A stretch of 64,000 nucleotides of DNA from the NCBI GenBank assembly GCA_040752275.1, contig JBFMFH010000045.1, positions 1 through 64,000 on the forward strand, in the 5' to 3' direction. This document shows positions 51,092 to 59,891 of this stretch, in pieces. The DNA comes from JBFMFH01 sp040752275. GTDB taxonomy: Bacteria > Acidobacteriota > Vicinamibacteria > Vicinamibacterales > JAKQTR01. A model generated the notes under the pieces. It saw only the letters and a program-made list of their open reading frames with translations. It had not been told where the DNA came from and searched no databases. The translations under genes and the position numbers were made by a program. Each line of letters opens with the position of its first letter. Position 1 is the stretch's first letter.

Positions 51092-51394
51092 ATGGCGTAC
51101 CGCGTCACGAAGAGCGCAGGTGAGGCGCTGCGGTCCATCGGGGCGCTCAGCACCGTGGGCCTGGCGTTCGTGCTGGCAATCGTCATCGGAGCCTGGTTCG
51201 GCAGCGTCCTGGATGGGTGGCTCGGGACGAAGCCGGTATTCTTCATCGTGTTCTTCTTCCTTGGGCTTGCCGCGGGGATGTTGAACGTGTTCCGGACGGT
51301 GGCCCGCACGGCGCCCCGCGGGCCGGCCCCAGGGAAGACTCGGCCCGGCGAGGCAGGCCCGAGCGACAGGGAGTTCCGGGGTCCGGATGAATGA
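51092..51394 (+). CDS. AtpZ/AtpI-like F0 assembly protein
   Basis: A 100-residue protein with two membrane helices (~18-38 and ~48-66) and the spacing VLAIVIGAWFGSVLDGWLGTKP typical of AtpZ/AtpQ-type proteins preceding atpI and atpB. The hydrophilic C-terminus is Pro/Arg-rich. It is thought to help F0 assembly or Mg2+/Ca2+ handling. Located between nuoN and atpI-like gene. Confidence 0.7.
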   Translation: MAYRVTKSAGEALRSIGALSTVGLAFVLAIVIGAWFGSVLDGWLGTKPVFFIVFFFLGLAAGMLNVFRTVARTAPRGPAPGKTRPGEAGPSDREFRGPDE

Positions 51395-51418
51395 CGGGGC
51401 TCGGTCGGGGGCCTGAGG

Positions 51419-51829
51419 ATGGAGCGGGACGAGTCGCTTCGGCGGGTCGAACGCGACGCGATCATCCTCTGCGGGCTGATGACCGGGGTGGCCCTGGCGC
51501 TCCAAGGCGGGCGCCCGGACGGGGCGCTGGGCGTGCTCGGAGGCGGTGCGCTGATGGCGCTCAGCTACCGGGCGATCAAGCGCGGCGTGGACGTACTGGT
51601 CCGTCATGCGGGGGCCGTGAGCGACACTCGTGATGAGGCAGTGACGGGACGCGGAAGCCGGCGAAGGGTCGTGTGGTTCGTGCTCCGGTACGCTTTACTG
51701 GCGGCTGGCGCATACGTTATCCTTATTCCTTTGCGTGCCCACCCGTTGGGCGTCATCTCGGGTGTGACGGCACCGGTTGCGGCGATCGCCCTCGAAGCCG
51801 TCCGGTTGCAGTGGCAGAGGCGGGGCTGA
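51419..51829 (+). CDS. ATP synthase subunit I (AtpI)-like protein
   Basis: A 136-residue protein with four hydrophobic segments (about 14-30, 35-52, 83-101, 105-125), the size and position of ATP synthase subunit I, which assists c-ring assembly. Sequence conservation is weak, as usual for this family, so the call leans on context between AtpZ-like and atpB. Confidence 0.65.
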   Translation: MERDESLRRVERDAIILCGLMTGVALALQGGRPDGALGVLGGGALMALSYRAIKRGVDVLVRHAGAVSDTRDEAVTGRGSRRRVVWFVLRYALLAAGAYVILIPLRAHPLGVISGVTAPVAAIALEAVRLQWQRRG

Positions 51830-51856
51830 AGCCGGGCAGGGCGCACGCGAGTACCT

Positions 51857-52666
51857 ATGGAACAGCTGCACCACGAACTCTGGATCGTCCAGATCGTCAA
51901 CGCCATCTTCGGCCCTCTCGTGAACGCCCTGGGAGGCCTGGTCGGGTATCAGTTCGAGAACCCAGCCAAGCCCATCCCCGACTACCTCGTGATGGTGTAC
52001 CTGATTGCCGCGGCGCTCATCGCGCTGGCCGCCGTGATTAGGTCGCGCCTCAGTGTCGAAGACCCCGGGACGCTCCAGGTCATCTTCGAGGACATCGTGG
52101 GGGCCCTCGGCGGCATGATGGAGGACATCATCGGGCCGACGTGGCGGAACTACCTGCCGCTGGTCGGAACCATCGGTCTCTTCATCCTGGTCAGCAATCT
52201 CATCGGACTCGTGCCGGGCTTCATGGCGCCGACGAGCAGCATCAACGTGACGCTGGGCTGCGCGATCACCGTGTGGGTCTACTACCACATCCAGGGCGTG
52301 AAAGCACAGGGAATCGGGTCCTACCTGAAGCACTTCGCGGCGCCGCCGGGCGCGCCGCTGTTCATTGCGCCCATCATGCTGCCGATCGAGGTCATCAGCC
52401 ACCTGTCGCGCGTGATGTCGCTGTCGCTGCGGCTGTTCGGCAACGTCTTCGGCGAAGAACTCGTCATCCTGATCCTGTTCAGCATCGTCCCGTTCCTGGC
52501 GCCGCTGCCGGTGATGTTCCTCGGGATCATCACCATGCCGCTCCAGGCCTTTATCTTCGTCATGCTGACCATCATCTATCTGGGCGGCGCCGTGGCCGTC
52601 GAGCACGGCCGCGACGAGGCTCATAGACACGAAACGGCCGGACATGCCCACGGCGTGGCGGCCTGA
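51857..52666 (+). CDS. atpB: ATP synthase F0 subunit a
   Basis: A 269-residue membrane subunit. The essential Arg lies in LSLSLRLFGNVFGEEL; SNLIGLVPGFMAPTSSINVTLGCA and PLQAFIFVMLTIIYLGGAV are family segments. The C-terminus adds a His-rich tail (HRHETAGHAHG). atpE follows; atpF, H, A, G, D and C do not, so the F1 genes are elsewhere. Confidence 0.93.
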   Translation: MEQLHHELWIVQIVNAIFGPLVNALGGLVGYQFENPAKPIPDYLVMVYLIAAALIALAAVIRSRLSVEDPGTLQVIFEDIVGALGGMMEDIIGPTWRNYLPLVGTIGLFILVSNLIGLVPGFMAPTSSINVTLGCAITVWVYYHIQGVKAQGIGSYLKHFAAPPGAPLFIAPIMLPIEVISHLSRVMSLSLRLFGNVFGEELVILILFSIVPFLAPLPVMFLGIITMPLQAFIFVMLTIIYLGGAVAVEHGRDEAHRHETAGHAHGVAA

Positions 52667-52709
52667 CAGACCCCCGCAATCACTGGTTCATATCGAGGAG
52701 GAGCTGGTC

Positions 52710-53054
52710 GTGAAGATGCGTTTTGCCTTGATGCTCTCGCTGTTTGTGGTGGCGTTCGGGTTTGCCAGCCCGCTCTATGCACAGGAGGCAGCGGCCGAAG
52801 GCGCGCTCGGCGTCGAGGTGGCCCGCTGGTCGATCATCACGGCCGGCTTCGCGCTGGCATTCGCGGCGGCCTTTGGCGCCCTCGGTCAGGCCAAGGGCCT
52901 GGGTGCAGCCGTCGAGGCGATCGCCCGCAACCCGTCCGCGAGCAACGATATCCGCGGCAACCTGATCCTGGGTCTCGTGCTGATCGAATCCCTGGTCATC
53001 TACGTGCTGCTGATCTCGCTGATCCTGTTCTTCATGAAGCCGTTCGGCGGCTAG
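52710..53054 (+). CDS. atpE: ATP synthase F0 subunit c with N-terminal signal-like extension
   Basis: A 114-residue proteolipid. Residues 1-24 look like a signal sequence (LMLSLFVVAFGFASPLYAQ) ahead of the two-helix hairpin. The hairpin has Q60 in helix 1 and E93-S94 and Y98 in helix 2 (LIESLVIY), residues that coordinate Na+ in Ilyobacter-type rings, although the Thr after Ser is Leu here. GTG 52710 is chosen for GAGGAGGAG seven bases upstream. Confidence 0.9.
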   Translation: MKMRFALMLSLFVVAFGFASPLYAQEAAAEGALGVEVARWSIITAGFALAFAAAFGALGQAKGLGAAVEAIARNPSASNDIRGNLILGLVLIESLVIYVLLISLILFFMKPFGG

Positions 53055-53096
53055 ACCCGGCGCTCGCGTCTGTCGGGTTCGCGCCGGGAACGGCGC

Positions 53097-53116
53097 ACGC
53101 GGGCTTCGGCCCGCGT
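53097..53116 (+). other. UUCG hairpin after atpE
   Basis: ACGCGGGC and GCCCGCGT are perfect eight-base arms around TTCG, a very stable tetraloop hairpin 43 bp after the atpE stop. No U-run follows; it may protect the 3' end or act as a Rho-assisted terminator. A second palindrome, GTTCCGGGAAC, follows at 53115-53125. Confidence 0.5.
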
Positions 53117-53237
53117 TCCGGGAACAGTCCTCGCCGACGCACGCGAACTCTGGATCGGGTCGGTGATCGGCGCGTGGCGTCGTGATGGCGGGGCTGCTCG
53201 AGGTCCCGCCGCCGCGCCCGTCTTTCTGGGCAGGGCC

Positions 53238-54146
53238 ATGCGTCGCCGTGTGTCAGTGACACCCATCGACGGCCTGCTGCTCCTGATGGTCCTCATCTGG
53301 GGCGGCAACTTCACCGTCGTCAAGTCCGCGCTCCAGCAGCTCACCCCTCTGGCCTTCAACGCCATTCGTCTGCTGGTCGCCTCGGCCGTCTTCCTCGCCG
53401 CCATCTCGTGGACCGGCCTGCCCCGGTTCTCCAGGCGCGAGTGGGCCTGGATGGCCCTGCTGGGAGTCATCGGGCACTTTGTCTACCAGATGGGATTCCT
53501 GGGCGGGCTGGCCCGCACGACGGCGTCGAACAGCTCGCTCATCCTCGGGTGCTCACCCGTGGCCGTCGCGCTGGTCAGCGCGGTGGCCGGGCACGAGCGG
53601 ATCGGCCGGGGGCAGTGGGCAGGGGTCTTCCTGTCGGTGGCCGGCATCTACCTGGTGGTCGGCACGGGTGCCCGCTTCGGCGGGGCATCGCTCGTTGGGG
53701 ACCTCCTGACGTTCGGCGCGGCCTGGTGCTGGGCCATCTACACGGTGGGATGCCGGTCTCTGCTGACTCGGTACTCGCCGCTGGCCGTCACCGGCCTGAC
53801 GATGGCCGTCGGCACCCTGTTCTACCTGCCCATGGCCGCCCCCGACCTCGCGCGGCTCGAGTGGAGCCACGTGCCGATGTGGGCCTGGGTGGCCGTGGTC
53901 TTCTCGGGCATCCTGGCGCTGAACGTCTCGTACCTGATCTGGTATACGGCCGTCCAGCGCATCGGGAACCTGCGGACGTCGGTGTACTCGAATGTGACGC
54001 CCGTGGTGGCGATGAGTGTGGCGGCTGTTGTGCTCGGCGAGCCCATCACGATCGCGAAGATCGCTGGCGCGGCCGCGATCCTCGGGGGCGTGGCGGCGAC
54101 GCGCGCCTTCTCGAAACACCCGGCGCCGATTCCGGCGGAGGAGTGA
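53238..54146 (+). CDS. EamA/DMT-family transporter
   Basis: A 302-residue ten-helix permease built of two EamA repeats: ILWGGNF-type start (LLLMVLIWGGNFTVVKSAL), FLGGLARTTASNSSLILGCSPV in the first and SVYSNVTPVVAMSVAAVVLGEP in the second. The family exports or imports amino acids, metabolites or drugs; the substrate is not readable. ATG 53238; in-frame GTG 53250 lies in a palindrome. Ends 4 bp before a convergent gene. Confidence 0.88.
   Translation: MRRRVSVTPIDGLLLLMVLIWGGNFTVVKSALQQLTPLAFNAIRLLVASAVFLAAISWTGLPRFSRREWAWMALLGVIGHFVYQMGFLGGLARTTASNSSLILGCSPVAVALVSAVAGHERIGRGQWAGVFLSVAGIYLVVGTGARFGGASLVGDLLTFGAAWCWAIYTVGCRSLLTRYSPLAVTGLTMAVGTLFYLPMAAPDLARLEWSHVPMWAWVAVVFSGILALNVSYLIWYTAVQRIGNLRTSVYSNVTPVVAMSVAAVVLGEPITIAKIAGAAAILGGVAATRAFSKHPAPIPAEE
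53250..53262. repeat. 13-base palindrome, copy of the 17995 element
   Basis: GTGTCAGTGACAC within the first codons of the EamA gene matches the core of the palindrome at 17995-18009, followed in both by CC. Confidence 0.45.
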
Positions 54147-54150
54147 GACG

Positions 54151-55548
54151 TCACGACAAGAGACCGAGCACGCGCAGGGGTACCAGGAACCGTTCGACCC
54201 ACAGGTCGTACCACGAATCCGGGTAGGGGGCGATGTCGCGATACCCGAGCATGAACAGCTCGTAGTGGAAGAGCAGCAGGAGGTTGCAGACGACCAGGAG
54301 TGCGACAATCGCGAGGACGGGTCGACGGATCCGCCGGTCGTCCATGAACACGCCCAGGCCGAGAGCGAAGACCGGGAAGGCGCTGACGAAGCGCCGGGCT
54401 CCAAAGGCCTCCCCGGCCCACCAGTCGGCGACCGATGCGTTCACGTAGGTACTGCCGGCCAGGAACAACACCAGCGCGACGGCAAGACGCGTGTTCCGCC
54501 TCCACAGAGGCACGAGGCCTGCGGCCCCCAGGGCCGCCAGGGGCGTCCACGAGAACAGGCCGCGGAACGGGGAGAGGAGGACGTCGGCAAGCTGCGGTGC
54601 TGCCCAGCGCATGAAGTCGTCACCCTGCGGGATGAGCAGGGACTCTCCGTACACGACGTTCCAGACCACGAACTGGGGCGCGAATGCCGCTCCGGCCGCC
54701 GCCGCGGCGGCCAGGAGCCGGACCCCGGCGTGCCAGGCACGATGCGCCAGGCGAGCGTCGCGCCTGGCGGCGTGCAAGACGGCATCGAGGGCCAGCGTGG
54801 CCAGGAGGATCGCGTCCTGCCAGCGGACCAGTGCAGCCAGTCCCCCCAACATTCCGAGCCAGGCGTATCGGCCCAGCGTGTCCACATCACGCGTCCTCCA
54901 CCACGCCAGGAAGAACCCGCTGACCGCCATGGCTGACACGGCGTGAGAATACGATGGCGCGACGAGGGCGTAGTACAAGAGGCTGGTTCCCGCCAGCGTC
55001 GCGAACACCGCGAGCAGAGCATCGTGGGCCTTGGCCACGTCCCGGCAGAGGAGCAGCGTAAACCAGAGGGCCAGCCCGGCTGCCGCGATTCCGCAGATAT
55101 CCGGCACGACCTGAAACGCGAGGGCCAGCCCGTCCGGTGTGGGGCACAGACCCGCGGCGGCCAGTGCCGACGTCGCGGCTGTCACGGCGAGAAACGGAAT
55201 CGCCCAGAACAGCGGGGTGCCGATGGCCATGTAGTTCCGAACCAGGCCGGTCGGCGTCCGCTCGAATCCCCACGGGAAGTCCGGGGGAGGGACCCGGCCG
55301 GGGAAATCGAGTCCGTACAAGTGGACGTAGTCGTTCTCGAAGTTGAGGTCTGCGTCGAAGACGAGGGACCTGAGGTACACGTAGTAGTGGACGGCGTCAC
55401 CCCTGACTGCTCGAGCCCGGTATCCGCGGAGGGCCAGGCCCGAGAAGTGGGCGGACGCCAGGACCAGCGCCAGCAACAGAAGCATCCGTCCCGGACGTGC
55501 GCTCGCGCGCGACACGACGTCAGTGAACCGGTTCAACCGTTCCATCAT
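54151..55548 (-). CDS. multipass membrane protein, GT-C-like, unknown
   Basis: A 465-residue protein with about ten or more helices. After TM1 comes an extracytoplasmic loop with acidic motifs (RGDAVHYYVYLRSLVFDADLNF), then Tyr-His-containing AIGTPLFW and SYSHAVSAM segments, a pattern shared with GT-C mannosyl/arabinosyl-transferase-like proteins. Diverges from a similar gene on the other strand 68 bp away. Acceptor unknown. Confidence 0.65.
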   Translation of the reverse strand: MMERLNRFTDVVSRASARPGRMLLLLALVLASAHFSGLALRGYRARAVRGDAVHYYVYLRSLVFDADLNFENDYVHLYGLDFPGRVPPPDFPWGFERTPTGLVRNYMAIGTPLFWAIPFLAVTAATSALAAAGLCPTPDGLALAFQVVPDICGIAAAGLALWFTLLLCRDVAKAHDALLAVFATLAGTSLLYYALVAPSYSHAVSAMAVSGFFLAWWRTRDVDTLGRYAWLGMLGGLAALVRWQDAILLATLALDAVLHAARRDARLAHRAWHAGVRLLAAAAAAGAAFAPQFVVWNVVYGESLLIPQGDDFMRWAAPQLADVLLSPFRGLFSWTPLAALGAAGLVPLWRRNTRLAVALVLFLAGSTYVNASVADWWAGEAFGARRFVSAFPVFALGLGVFMDDRRIRRPVLAIVALLVVCNLLLLFHYELFMLGYRDIAPYPDSWYDLWVERFLVPLRVLGLLS

Positions 55549-55616
55549 AAGGCCTGTCCGATCCGTCCGGACACGGGGCCACCGGGCCTCGCATCGGGAG
55601 TAACATTGAGGGGGCT

Positions 55617-57173
55617 GTGGCGACGACGATCGGAAGACGCGCTGGGGTGGACACGGGCGCAGGACTGTTGTTGCTCGGCGGCGTCCTGGGTGCGTACCTG
55701 TGCACGGCTGGCGGCAGCATGGCGACGACCGACGCCGTCGTGAGCTTCGATCTCACACGCCAGATGGTCGACCACGGGACGATTGCCCTGTCAGGCAACC
55801 TGATCGGGAACGAGGCGTACCAGGGCACCGACGGGAGGTACTACGCTCCCTTCGGCCTGGCGCAAGCGTTGTGGAACATACCGTTCTACGTGAGCGGCCG
55901 CGGAGCAGCCACACTCCTCGGGCCCGGTCGAATCGACGGAGAGGCGCTCGTCAAGGCCTCCGTGACCATCGGCAGTGCCGTCGCCGCGGCAGGGTGCGTC
56001 TGGACCGTCTGGTTGTTCGGCGCGAGTGCCGGAGCCGGTCCCAGAGCGGCGATGCTGGGGGGTCTTCTTGCCGCGTTCTGTTCCTCCCTCTGGCCCTACA
56101 GCAAGTTCGGGTTCAACGTGCCGCTGGTCGCGCTCTTCCTGACCTCAGCCCTGACCTGGTCGTGGGCCGGGTTGCTGCATGGCCGCGCGCCTAGCTTGGT
56201 CGCGGGCGGCGCGTGGCTCGGCCTCGCACTGTTGACTCGACACGAGATGGCGCTGGCGGCTCTGCCCATCCTCATCCTGGTCGCCTCCGACGCGCGTGGG
56301 CGGTGGGCGAGGGTTGGCTGGTGGCTGCTCGGTGCGGCCCCCGGGGTCTTTGTGTGGCTCGGCTACAACGCCGCAAGGTTCGGATCGCCGTTCGCGACCG
56401 GATACGAGCGGGATCCCACACCGGCTGTGGGCAGTTCAGTGGGTGCGGGACTCTGGGGGTTGCTCGTGTCGCCCGGCACGTCGCTGATTCTGTATTCCCC
56501 CGTGGTCGTGCCGGCGCTGGCGGCGCTCTGGTTCCTGCGTCGCCGTGAGCCACGTTTGGCCTGGACGGCAGCCGGTCTGTGTCTTGCCTTCCTGCTGTTC
56601 TACGCGCAACTGGGGAACTTCGCCGGAGGGCGTTCGTATGGCCCGAGGTATCTTGTCCCTTTGCTACCCATGTTGTGTGCGCTGCTGGCCGTTGGGATGC
56701 GGAGTTTCTCGGCGGGTTGCCGCCGGCTCGCCGTGGGCATCTGCCTCATCAGCGCCGCCGTCCAGCTCCCGGGAGTCGTGGTCGACTTCTCCAAGGTCCG
56801 CCTGGAGTATGCCCTCCGGACCCCGGGTCGGACCTACGAGGCCGTGATGAACGAGTGGCGGTCCTGCCCCCTCGTCCTCAACATCAGGGCCGCGGTGCAA
56901 ACTGCGCCCCGCGTGGCGCGGCATCTGACGGGCCGTGAGCCCATGCCGGTGATTGCGCGGCCTTCATCCGGCAGCCGGGGCGAGTTCTCTCAGCAGTTCG
57001 CGTCCAGTTTCGACTTCTGGTGGCTCCACCTCTACTACCTGAGCGTACTCCCGGCCTGGCTGTCCTTGGCGGCAGGCACGACGCTGGCCGGAGTATCGTT
57101 GCTGCTGCTCTCCGCAGCTTGGCGACGCTCGCCCAGTCCGCGCCGGCGGCAGGAGGCCGGGTCGCCCCTGTAG
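55617..57173 (+). CDS. multipass membrane protein, GT-C-like, unknown
   Basis: A 518-residue protein with about twelve helices. The first loop has TDAVVSFDLTRQMVDHGTI and GTDGRYYAPFGLAQALWNIP, and a mid-protein LTRHEMALAALP, features of the same GT-C-like group as the divergent neighbour. GTG 55617 has GAGGGGG just upstream and a weak -10 (TAACAT, 55601). The two genes may form a surface-glycan pair (inference). Confidence 0.65.
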   Translation: MATTIGRRAGVDTGAGLLLLGGVLGAYLCTAGGSMATTDAVVSFDLTRQMVDHGTIALSGNLIGNEAYQGTDGRYYAPFGLAQALWNIPFYVSGRGAATLLGPGRIDGEALVKASVTIGSAVAAAGCVWTVWLFGASAGAGPRAAMLGGLLAAFCSSLWPYSKFGFNVPLVALFLTSALTWSWAGLLHGRAPSLVAGGAWLGLALLTRHEMALAALPILILVASDARGRWARVGWWLLGAAPGVFVWLGYNAARFGSPFATGYERDPTPAVGSSVGAGLWGLLVSPGTSLILYSPVVVPALAALWFLRRREPRLAWTAAGLCLAFLLFYAQLGNFAGGRSYGPRYLVPLLPMLCALLAVGMRSFSAGCRRLAVGICLISAAVQLPGVVVDFSKVRLEYALRTPGRTYEAVMNEWRSCPLVLNIRAAVQTAPRVARHLTGREPMPVIARPSSGSRGEFSQQFASSFDFWWLHLYYLSVLPAWLSLAAGTTLAGVSLLLLSAAWRRSPSPRRRQEAGSPL

Positions 57174-57215
57174 CACCTGAGCTGATGGCGTAGCAGCCCG
57201 GCGTGCTCAGCCGCA

Positions 57216-59345
57216 TCAGTATCGCGCCGTCTCGCGAATGGCCTCAAGCACGTCAGTTGAACCTGGAAGAATGGCCTCTTCCAGATCCGGACAGTACGCG
57301 ACCGGCGTATCGAGCGACGCCACCCGCCGCACCGGGGCGTCGAGCTTGTCGAAGTGATCCTGGACGATCCGTGCGGCGATCTCCGCGCCGAAGCCGCACG
57401 TCAGCTGATCCTCGTGGGCGATGACGATGCGGCTGGTCTTGGCGACCCACGCGCCGATGGCCGTCCAGTCGCAGGGCACGAGGGTTCTGAGGTCGACGAC
57501 GGCCGCACTGATGCCGTCCTTCTCGGCCTGCTGGGCGGCGACGAGCGACCGCTGGACCAGCGCTCCCCACGTGAACACGACCACGTCCGTTCCGTCCCGC
57601 GCCACGGCGGCCTGCGCGAAAGGAATCCGGTAGTCGGGTCCAGGGTACTCTCCCTTGTTGTAGGTTTGCCGGTACAGGTGCTTGTGCTCCAGGAACAGCA
57701 CCGGATCGTCGCATCTGATGGAGGTTCGGAGCAGCCCGGCGGCATCCTGGGCATTGGAAGGGAACACAACGCGAATGCCCGGAGTGTGCGCGAAGATCGC
57801 AAGGCCGGACTGGCTGTGGTACGGGGCGCCGCCGCGAAGGTAGCCGCCGATGGGCACGCGCACCACCATCGGGCACGACCAGTGATTACCCGAGCGGTAC
57901 CGCATCATGGCCATCTCGTCTCGAAGCTGCTGCATGGCAGGCCAGATGTAGTCGAAGAACTGGATCTCGACCACCGGCTTGATCCCCCGCAGGGCCATGC
58001 CGACGGCCCGTCCGATGATGTTCGCCTCCGCCAGCGGCGTATTGAACACGCGGTCGCTGCCGAAGAGCCGCTGCAGGCCGTGGGTGACCTTGAAGACGCC
58101 ACCCTTGCCCTGTACCTCCTCGAGACTCGCCTCTCGGCTGCAATCAGCCACGTCCTCCCCGAAGACAACGATCCGCGGCTCGGCAGCCATCTCGTCCTTC
58201 AGGGTGTGGTTGATGGCGGCCACCATTGTGTCCGGCGTTCCGGCCGGCTCCAGCGGGCCGGCGAACACCGTGGAGGTTGGATCGACATCCGGCGAGAACA
58301 CCCACAGCTCTGCCGTGTCGCGTGCGGGCTTCGGGGCATCGAGCGCCCTTCTCGCCGCCTCGTTGATCTCCCGTTCGATGGCGGCCTGTGCAGACTCGAG
58401 CTCCTCCTGCGTGCGGAGGCCGGCGTCGAGCAGCATCTCCGCCATCTTCCGCAGGGGATCCCGCCTGGCCTCGGCCTCCCGCTCGCCTGACGTCTTGTAG
58501 AGGCGTTCGTCGTCGGAGAGCGAATGCGAGTAGGGACGGACGACCGTCGCATGAATGAGCGCCGGCCCCCGCCGCGCCCGCGCGTAGGCGAGGGCCTCGC
58601 CGACTGCGCGGTAGCTCAGCACGAAGTCCGTGCCGTCCACGGGCGTGACGAGCAGCCCCGGGAACGCCCGGACCAGGTTGGAGATACTGCCTCCCGGCGT
58701 CTGGTATTCGACCGGGACCGAGATGGCAAACCCGTTGTCCTCGACGAGGTAGACGACCGGCAGTCTCCCCAGGCAGGCGGCGCTGAGGGACTCCCAGAAC
58801 TCACCCTCGCTCGTGGCGCCATCGCCGAGAGACACATACACGACCTCGTCGGCGGCGAAGCGGCTCTCGCGGCCCCCGATGTCAGTGACGCGCTCGTACA
58901 GACGGCCCGCCTCCGCGCAACCGACCGCCTGCAGGCACTGGGAACTGGTCGGGCTGCCCTGGGAAACGATGTTGTGCGCCGTGTGGCCCCAGTGCGATGG
59001 CATCTGCCGGCCGCCGGACGCCGGGTCGTCGGCCGCGCCGACCGCCTGCAGGAACATCTCGTAGGGCGTGACGCCAAGGGCGAGGCAAAGGGCCCGGTCA
59101 CGATAGTACGGGAAGAACCAGTCGTACCCGCTCCTGAACTGCATGCCGGCCGCAGTGAGGATGGCTTCGTGGCCTGCGCCGCTGATCTGGAAGAAGATCC
59201 GGCTCTGGTTCTTGAGCTGGATCTCCTTGTCATCGACTTTGCGAGAGAGGTACATCGTCCGGTAGGCCTGCCACAGCAGGTCAGCCGGCAGATCGGCCGC
59301 AGCACCTGTCGCAGCCGGCCTCTCGGTCGTGGTCGTCGGTCCCAT
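57216..59345 (-). CDS. 2-oxoacid dehydrogenase E1, fused alpha and beta subunits
   Basis: A 709-residue thiamine-diphosphate enzyme. Residues ~20-335 are E1-alpha with the TPP motif GDGATSEGEFWES at 174 and N204; ~375-709 are E1-beta (VVFGEDVADCSREASLEEVQGKGG, FNTPLAEANIIGRAVGMALRG, PVRRVASLDTPVAY). Such fusions occur in branched-chain or pyruvate dehydrogenase E1 of several phyla. No E2 or E3 gene is adjacent. ATG 59345 is used; a -10 (TATACT, 59371-59366) gives a 14-nt leader. Confidence 0.88.
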   Translation of the reverse strand: MGPTTTTERPAATGAAADLPADLLWQAYRTMYLSRKVDDKEIQLKNQSRIFFQISGAGHEAILTAAGMQFRSGYDWFFPYYRDRALCLALGVTPYEMFLQAVGAADDPASGGRQMPSHWGHTAHNIVSQGSPTSSQCLQAVGCAEAGRLYERVTDIGGRESRFAADEVVYVSLGDGATSEGEFWESLSAACLGRLPVVYLVEDNGFAISVPVEYQTPGGSISNLVRAFPGLLVTPVDGTDFVLSYRAVGEALAYARARRGPALIHATVVRPYSHSLSDDERLYKTSGEREAEARRDPLRKMAEMLLDAGLRTQEELESAQAAIEREINEAARRALDAPKPARDTAELWVFSPDVDPTSTVFAGPLEPAGTPDTMVAAINHTLKDEMAAEPRIVVFGEDVADCSREASLEEVQGKGGVFKVTHGLQRLFGSDRVFNTPLAEANIIGRAVGMALRGIKPVVEIQFFDYIWPAMQQLRDEMAMMRYRSGNHWSCPMVVRVPIGGYLRGGAPYHSQSGLAIFAHTPGIRVVFPSNAQDAAGLLRTSIRCDDPVLFLEHKHLYRQTYNKGEYPGPDYRIPFAQAAVARDGTDVVVFTWGALVQRSLVAAQQAEKDGISAAVVDLRTLVPCDWTAIGAWVAKTSRIVIAHEDQLTCGFGAEIAARIVQDHFDKLDAPVRRVASLDTPVAYCPDLEEAILPGSTDVLEAIRETARY

Positions 59346-59365
59346 GCGGATTGCCCTGATCTCCG

Positions 59366-59371
59366 AGTATA
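59366..59371 (-). promoter_or_regulatory. -10 element for the E1 gene
   Basis: Minus-strand TATACT at 59371-59366; predicted start near 59359, leader about 14 nt to ATG 59345. Confidence 0.5.
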
Positions 59372-59389
59372 GCATCCGGCTCTCGATGC

Positions 59390-59395
59390 TATAAT
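59390..59395 (+). promoter_or_regulatory. -10 element for the cupin gene
   Basis: TATAAT at 59390-59395, divergent from the E1 promoter 18 bp away. Transcription would start near 59402, seven bases before an ATG at 59409 and 61 before the preferred ATG at 59463. Confidence 0.55.
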
Positions 59396-59462
59396 CGCGC
59401 CCTTCCCCATGGCTGGGCGGGGACAGACCGCGTATGTGCCCGGCCCGGAGACCGTCACGACC

Positions 59463-59825
59463 ATGCCCGAATCGCGCGCCAGGCAATGCCGCTGGGATGA
59501 AATCGAGCTCGAGAAGGTCACCGAGATGATCTCCCGCAAGATCGTGAGCGGTGAGCGGGAGATGCTGGCTCAGATCTACCTCAAGAAGGGGGCCCTCGTG
59601 CCGATGCATGAACACGAGAGCGAGCAGATGAGCTACGTGCTCCAGGGCGCGCTCAAGTTCCTGATCGACGGGGAGGAGATCGTGATCCGGGAAGGTGAGG
59701 TGCTGCACATCCCCTCGATGGTGCCGCACCAAGCCGAGGCACTCGAGGACACCTTCGAACTCGATGTGTTCAGTCCGATCCGGCAGGACTGGTTGGATAG
59801 AACAGACGACTACTTCAGGCGGTAG
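59463..59825 (+). CDS. cupin-domain protein
   Basis: A 120-residue single-domain cupin. Metal-binding motif 1 is MHEHESEQMSYVLQG (HxH...E) and motif 2 is GEVLHIPSMVPHQAEALED (H at PH). The end, FSPIRQDWLDRTDDYFRR, is typical of a small bacterial cupin group of unknown substrate. ATG 59463 matches the family start; ATG 59409 would add 18 residues. Lies 66 bp before an SDR gene and may share its promoter. Confidence 0.82.
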   Translation: MPESRARQCRWDEIELEKVTEMISRKIVSGEREMLAQIYLKKGALVPMHEHESEQMSYVLQGALKFLIDGEEIVIREGEVLHIPSMVPHQAEALEDTFELDVFSPIRQDWLDRTDDYFRR

Positions 59826-59891
59826 GGGACGGACGAGTCTCCCGCCGGGAAGGGCGAGTCTTCCCGCACGGCGTGACGCCGAGGTGTGACA

